DNA of 9,009 nucleotides from Flavobacterium sp. GTDB taxonomy: Bacteria > Bacteroidota > Bacteroidia > Flavobacteriales > Flavobacteriaceae. Below the pieces are notes generated by a model that saw nothing but the letters and a program-made list of their open reading frames with translations, made no database searches and was not told the origin of the DNA. Below are positions 6,576 through 9,009 of the stretch, one piece after another; within the stretch, counting starts at the first letter, position 1, and every line of letters begins with the position of its first letter. Position numbers and translations under genes: made by a program. Location of the stretch: the NCBI GenBank assembly GCA_015478765.1, contig JADMKR010000266.1:1-9009 (forward strand). Direction: 5' to 3'.

Positions 6576-6706
6576 GCGTGAGGGATCGCAGTGAAAATCC
6601 TTTATGCGGCAGAGCACCGTGGCGCTGCATAAAGATTGTAACGCAGAGCCCGACCCCCGACCAACAATTGTCGATGTCAGAAAAGATGCAGCTTCGGGGG
6701 TCACGC
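6576..6706 (+). ncRNA. Structured intergenic element, possible interspersed flavobacterial RNA or repeat
   Basis: This stretch has no plausible gene and folds into a multi-branched shape. An outer stem pairs GCGTGA (6576-6581) with TCACGC (6701-6706). A hairpin pairs CTTTATGC (6600-6607) with GCATAAAG (6627-6634), extended inward by GGC/GCT. A second hairpin pairs GACCCCCGA (6652-6660) with TCGGGGGTC (6694-6702); its outer two bases compete with the outer stem. The plus-strand pattern (GTGAGGGAT, AAAATCCTTT, AAAGATT, AGCCCGA) resembles, from memory, a recurrent intergenic element of Flavobacteriaceae and possibly the Rfam Flavo-1 motif. On the other strand the first hairpin is followed by GATTTT, so it may terminate the ABC unit. 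Pairing is seen directly; strand, family and function are uncertain. Confidence 0.45.
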
Positions 6707-6707
6707 C

Positions 6708-7403
6708 CTAAACCGCGAAAAACTGCTCGAGTTCCTTTAGAGTTTCAGCGGATGTCCTGATGTCTTTCACGATTTCGCCTTTGTTGAGCGCGACAATACG
6801 GTCGCAAACCTCAACCGTATGCATCAAATCATGGCTGGAAACCAAAACAGTTACCTGCGGATCGGCGGCGAGTTCGCGGATGATTTTCTTTAGTCGGCTT
6901 ACGGTAGTCGGGTCGAGATTAGCGAAAGGTTCGTCCAGGATAACCACCTCCGGCTTGCCGATCAATGTTGCGACGATGCCAACTTTCTTCATATTACCTT
7001 TCGAGAGGTCGCGCAGGTATTTTTTGCTGTTCAGGATTTCGCCGTTAAAAAAATCGGTGTGTTTGGCAAGCAGCGCGTCTACATCGGCTTTATTTTGGCC
7101 ACGTAAATCACCAATGAAGTAAAAATATTCCTCGGCGGTGAGGTAGCCGATCAAAAAACTTTCATCGATAAAGGCCGCCGTGAACGGTTTCCAGTCTTCG
7201 CTGGTATTGACCTGGATTTTATTGTTGCGGATTTTTCCGGTTGTGGGTTCGATCAAATCGAGCAACAGACTGAAAAAGGTGGTTTTCCCTGCACCGTTGT
7301 TCCCCACCAGGCCGAAACTTTGTCCTTTGGGTATATGAAGTTCAGGAATGTTCAAAACTGTCGTCCCGCCGTATGTTTTCTTAAGATTTTCTGCAATTAT
7401 CAT
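6708..7403 (-). CDS. ABC transporter ATP-binding protein
   Basis: This 231-residue cytoplasmic ATPase powers the membrane partner encoded just upstream. Motifs in order: Walker A GNNGAGKT (34-41, K40), signature LSKGN (133-137, a variant of LSGGQ), Walker B VVILDEP (153-159, catalytic E158), D-loop NLDP, and H-loop SSHD (H191). At the usual Q-loop position the sequence is FIDESFL, with acidic residues instead of glutamine. This resembles ATPases of ABC-2-type exporters (CcmA-like group). The ATG at 7403 lies 2 nt after the permease stop codon, so the two are surely co-transcribed. Its TAG stop (6710-6708) abuts the structured intergenic element. The substrate cannot be told from sequence. Confidence 0.93.
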   Translation of the reverse strand: MIIAENLKKTYGGTTVLNIPELHIPKGQSFGLVGNNGAGKTTFFSLLLDLIEPTTGKIRNNKIQVNTSEDWKPFTAAFIDESFLIGYLTAEEYFYFIGDLRGQNKADVDALLAKHTDFFNGEILNSKKYLRDLSKGNMKKVGIVATLIGKPEVVILDEPFANLDPTTVSRLKKIIRELAADPQVTVLVSSHDLMHTVEVCDRIVALNKGEIVKDIRTSAETLKELEQFFAV

Positions 7404-7405
7404 GG

Positions 7406-8875
7406 CTAATTTTTTTGTTTGTAAGCTGCGATGGTTTTGTATTTTTCTGTTTTATAGATGCGTTCGATCATGTTGAATACGCGGTCGCGAAGTGCAAACC
7501 CGATGACACCGGCGATGGTTACCAGCAAAAATCCGGCTTCCGCACTATGGGTGTAATAGCCGGCGGCGTATAATAGCATCGGCAGCAGCAATTTCGGAAG
7601 CGATAAAAGGATGGTCTTAAAATTAAAAGATTGTTTATCACCGAATACTGCTTTGTGGGTCGTGAGATCGATTGGCGTTTTTACGAAGGCGCCACCTAAA
7701 AGTACCAGATGAGAATTTACGCCAATGTTATAGATTGCACCCACTACGATCAGCATGTAGATTTCCCATCCGAAATATAGATAGAACGATGCAATTATGG
7801 TTGACACAAATGTTGCGATCACCATCAGCCACCATTTTGACGAAAGGTATTCTTTGTAACTGATGTTCTGGCTCATCATCAGTTGATAATAGGAACTGTC
7901 CCAGCTTGGCACGAACTGACCAAAGGTGAACAAAAATCCGCCTGAGACGAAAATCGCCGCAAAAATCTGCCACGCCGGACTGCTGTATTGTTCGATGGCG
8001 CCGGTAAAAAACAGCATACCGTAGAATATGAACACGATGCTCATGATGACTGTCCCGCGCGAACGCTTGTTGCGCTTCAGCAGTCGAATGTCGTTTTTCA
8101 AAAATGTACCCAGCGTTCCGAATCGATTCAGCCAATTGAAATCCTCGGTTTTCGCTATGTCGCTTTTCTTGGCCAGGCCGGTATCCAGGTGCAGGTTCTT
8201 CTCAAAATATGAAAACGAGAAATAATACAACGCGGCAAGTGCGATAACGGGAATCAGAAATGCGTAGTAGGTTTCGTAAAAGCTCAGGAAGAATGGCCCG
8301 GTGTAAACAGTGATGTCATACCATCCGTAATATTGCGCGAGTGCCGCCGCGATGATCACGCCTGCGATAGGATAAAATATTCGGTCGTTATTATTGACCA
8401 GTACGTTGATAAAGTTGTTGCAGAAAATCAACGACACAAACGCAATGTGCCAAAGAAGTACCTGTGCGACAGGAAGCCCTTTGTAAAGCATCACGATCGT
8501 AAATGGAATTACAAAGAACAGATGGACAATGTTGAAAAATGAAATGATTGTCTTTCCAAGCGTGAAATGTACAATGGTCGATCGTTTTATTGGCAGCGAA
8601 AGCAGCGGCCGGATATTCATGACCGGCATTTGCTGAAGGAAATAGCGGATCACCAGGTCACCTATGAAATAGTAGATCATGAATCGGCTGACGGTGGGAA
8701 GCGGATCCATTTCTGCCTTCTCAAGGCCCAAATACAGAAGGCTGCCCAACAAGATGAACATAACCGCAAAATACAGGGCGGCCAAACCCATAAGGATTTT
8801 TATGGCGAGGTTCGCACCGAAGGAAGCCGAGCGGATAAACGCTTTCCATTCGAGCCTGATAAAATGTTTGAACAT
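7406..8875 (-). CDS. ABC-2-like permease, DUF5687 family
   Basis: This 489-residue integral membrane protein has about 11-12 hydrophobic segments, including 22-50, 109-130, 138-160, 166-182, 204-222, 275-293, 302-320, 348-368, 372-395, 425-441 and 447-462. I recognise it as a DUF5687-type protein, a Bacteroidetes family found beside ABC ATPases. Two halves look alike: each begins with a charged amphipathic segment (LEWKAFIRS near 9; LKNDIRLLKRNKRSRG near 259), then a membrane helix, then a loop ending in a Ser-rich/basic segment and Lys (LLSLPIKRST...GK near 91-108; LMMSQNISYKEYLSSK near 332-347). This suggests a fused pair of ABC-2 permease units, so one polypeptide could form the whole channel. 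The ATG at 8875 precedes MFKHFIRLEWKAF, a typical start. The substrate is unknown. Confidence 0.88.
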   Translation of the reverse strand: MFKHFIRLEWKAFIRSASFGANLAIKILMGLAALYFAVMFILLGSLLYLGLEKAEMDPLPTVSRFMIYYFIGDLVIRYFLQQMPVMNIRPLLSLPIKRSTIVHFTLGKTIISFFNIVHLFFVIPFTIVMLYKGLPVAQVLLWHIAFVSLIFCNNFINVLVNNNDRIFYPIAGVIIAAALAQYYGWYDITVYTGPFFLSFYETYYAFLIPVIALAALYYFSFSYFEKNLHLDTGLAKKSDIAKTEDFNWLNRFGTLGTFLKNDIRLLKRNKRSRGTVIMSIVFIFYGMLFFTGAIEQYSSPAWQIFAAIFVSGGFLFTFGQFVPSWDSSYYQLMMSQNISYKEYLSSKWWLMVIATFVSTIIASFYLYFGWEIYMLIVVGAIYNIGVNSHLVLLGGAFVKTPIDLTTHKAVFGDKQSFNFKTILLSLPKLLLPMLLYAAGYYTHSAEAGFLLVTIAGVIGFALRDRVFNMIERIYKTEKYKTIAAYKQKN

Positions 8876-8924
8876 TGAATTTAGGTTTTAAAAGGCTAAA
8901 AGTAAAATTGTTCCCCTTAGTTTG

Positions 8925-8932
8925 CAAATTTA
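8925..8932 (-). promoter_or_regulatory. Candidate -7 box of the ABC exporter promoter
   Basis: The minus strand reads TAAATTTG, an exact match to the Bacteroidetes -7 consensus TAnnTTTG, 49 nt upstream of the permease ATG. A clear -33 TTTG at about 19 nt further upstream is missing, so strength and use are uncertain. It is the best promoter-like signal in the 134 nt between the permease and the right edge; that stretch shows no convincing gene. Confidence 0.45.
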
Positions 8933-9009
8933 TATTCGTGATAGTAGCGGGTCTCGACACGATGAATCACATCTAATTACTGCGATTTCCAAGAACTAAA
9001 ATATGTTTT

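Noticed and set aside
6576..6706. tRNA gene or tRNA-like sequence
   Set aside because: It is branched but has no TTCGA T-loop, no anticodon arm of normal size and no acceptor geometry.
6578..6760. 60-residue plus-strand frame across the structured element
   Set aside because: It runs over inverted repeats and into the antisense of the ATPase end; there is no start context or protein-like composition.
7728..8135. 135-residue minus-strand frame inside the permease gene
   Set aside because: It overlaps the DUF5687 gene in another frame, has His/Arg-rich composition without membrane helices or motifs, and is a shadow frame.
8876..9009. Possible gene at the right edge
   Set aside because: Frames here are short and without motifs; only a promoter-like box is seen.

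Overview
This window looks like chromosomal DNA of a member of the Flavobacteriaceae, close to Flavobacterium. The evidence is moderate-to-low GC, an SprE/PorW lipoprotein (a type IX secretion and gliding family limited to Bacteroidetes), a DUF5687-type ABC permease, a signal-peptide-bearing long ATP synthase subunit a, and TAnnTTTG-type promoter elements. Every supported gene is on the minus strand, so the genes are read from high to low coordinates.

At the right (9009 to about 6708) a short upstream region with a candidate promoter precedes a two-gene ABC exporter unit: a large DUF5687-like permease (7406-8875) and its ATPase (6708-7403), 2 nt apart. A 246-bp intergenic region follows. It holds a foldable, multi-stem element (about 6576-6706) that abuts the ATPase stop codon and resembles an interspersed flavobacterial non-coding element, and then a weak candidate promoter.

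From 6461 to the left edge runs one long, tightly packed gene series: sprE/porW-like lipoprotein, bactofilin, atpZ, a four-helix membrane protein in the AtpI position, atpB (a), atpE (c), atpF (b), atpH (delta) and the first codons of atpA (alpha). Several junctions overlap or are 1-2 nt apart. An exact TAnnTTTG box lies just upstream of atpB. A perfect 13-bp hairpin with a following T tract separates atpE from atpF. These suggest internal control of subunit amounts.

The genes make the membrane sector and stator of the F1Fo ATP synthase, accessory proteins for its assembly, a cytoskeletal polymer, and a lipoprotein for the proton-motive-force-driven secretion/gliding machinery. The clearest anomaly is a one-base frameshift in atpH at about 364-366, which splits an otherwise normal delta subunit. 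Sequencing or assembly error is the first explanation to exclude. I see no defence system, insertion sequence, CRISPR array or prophage; this is mostly conserved core genome with a few regulatory oddities.
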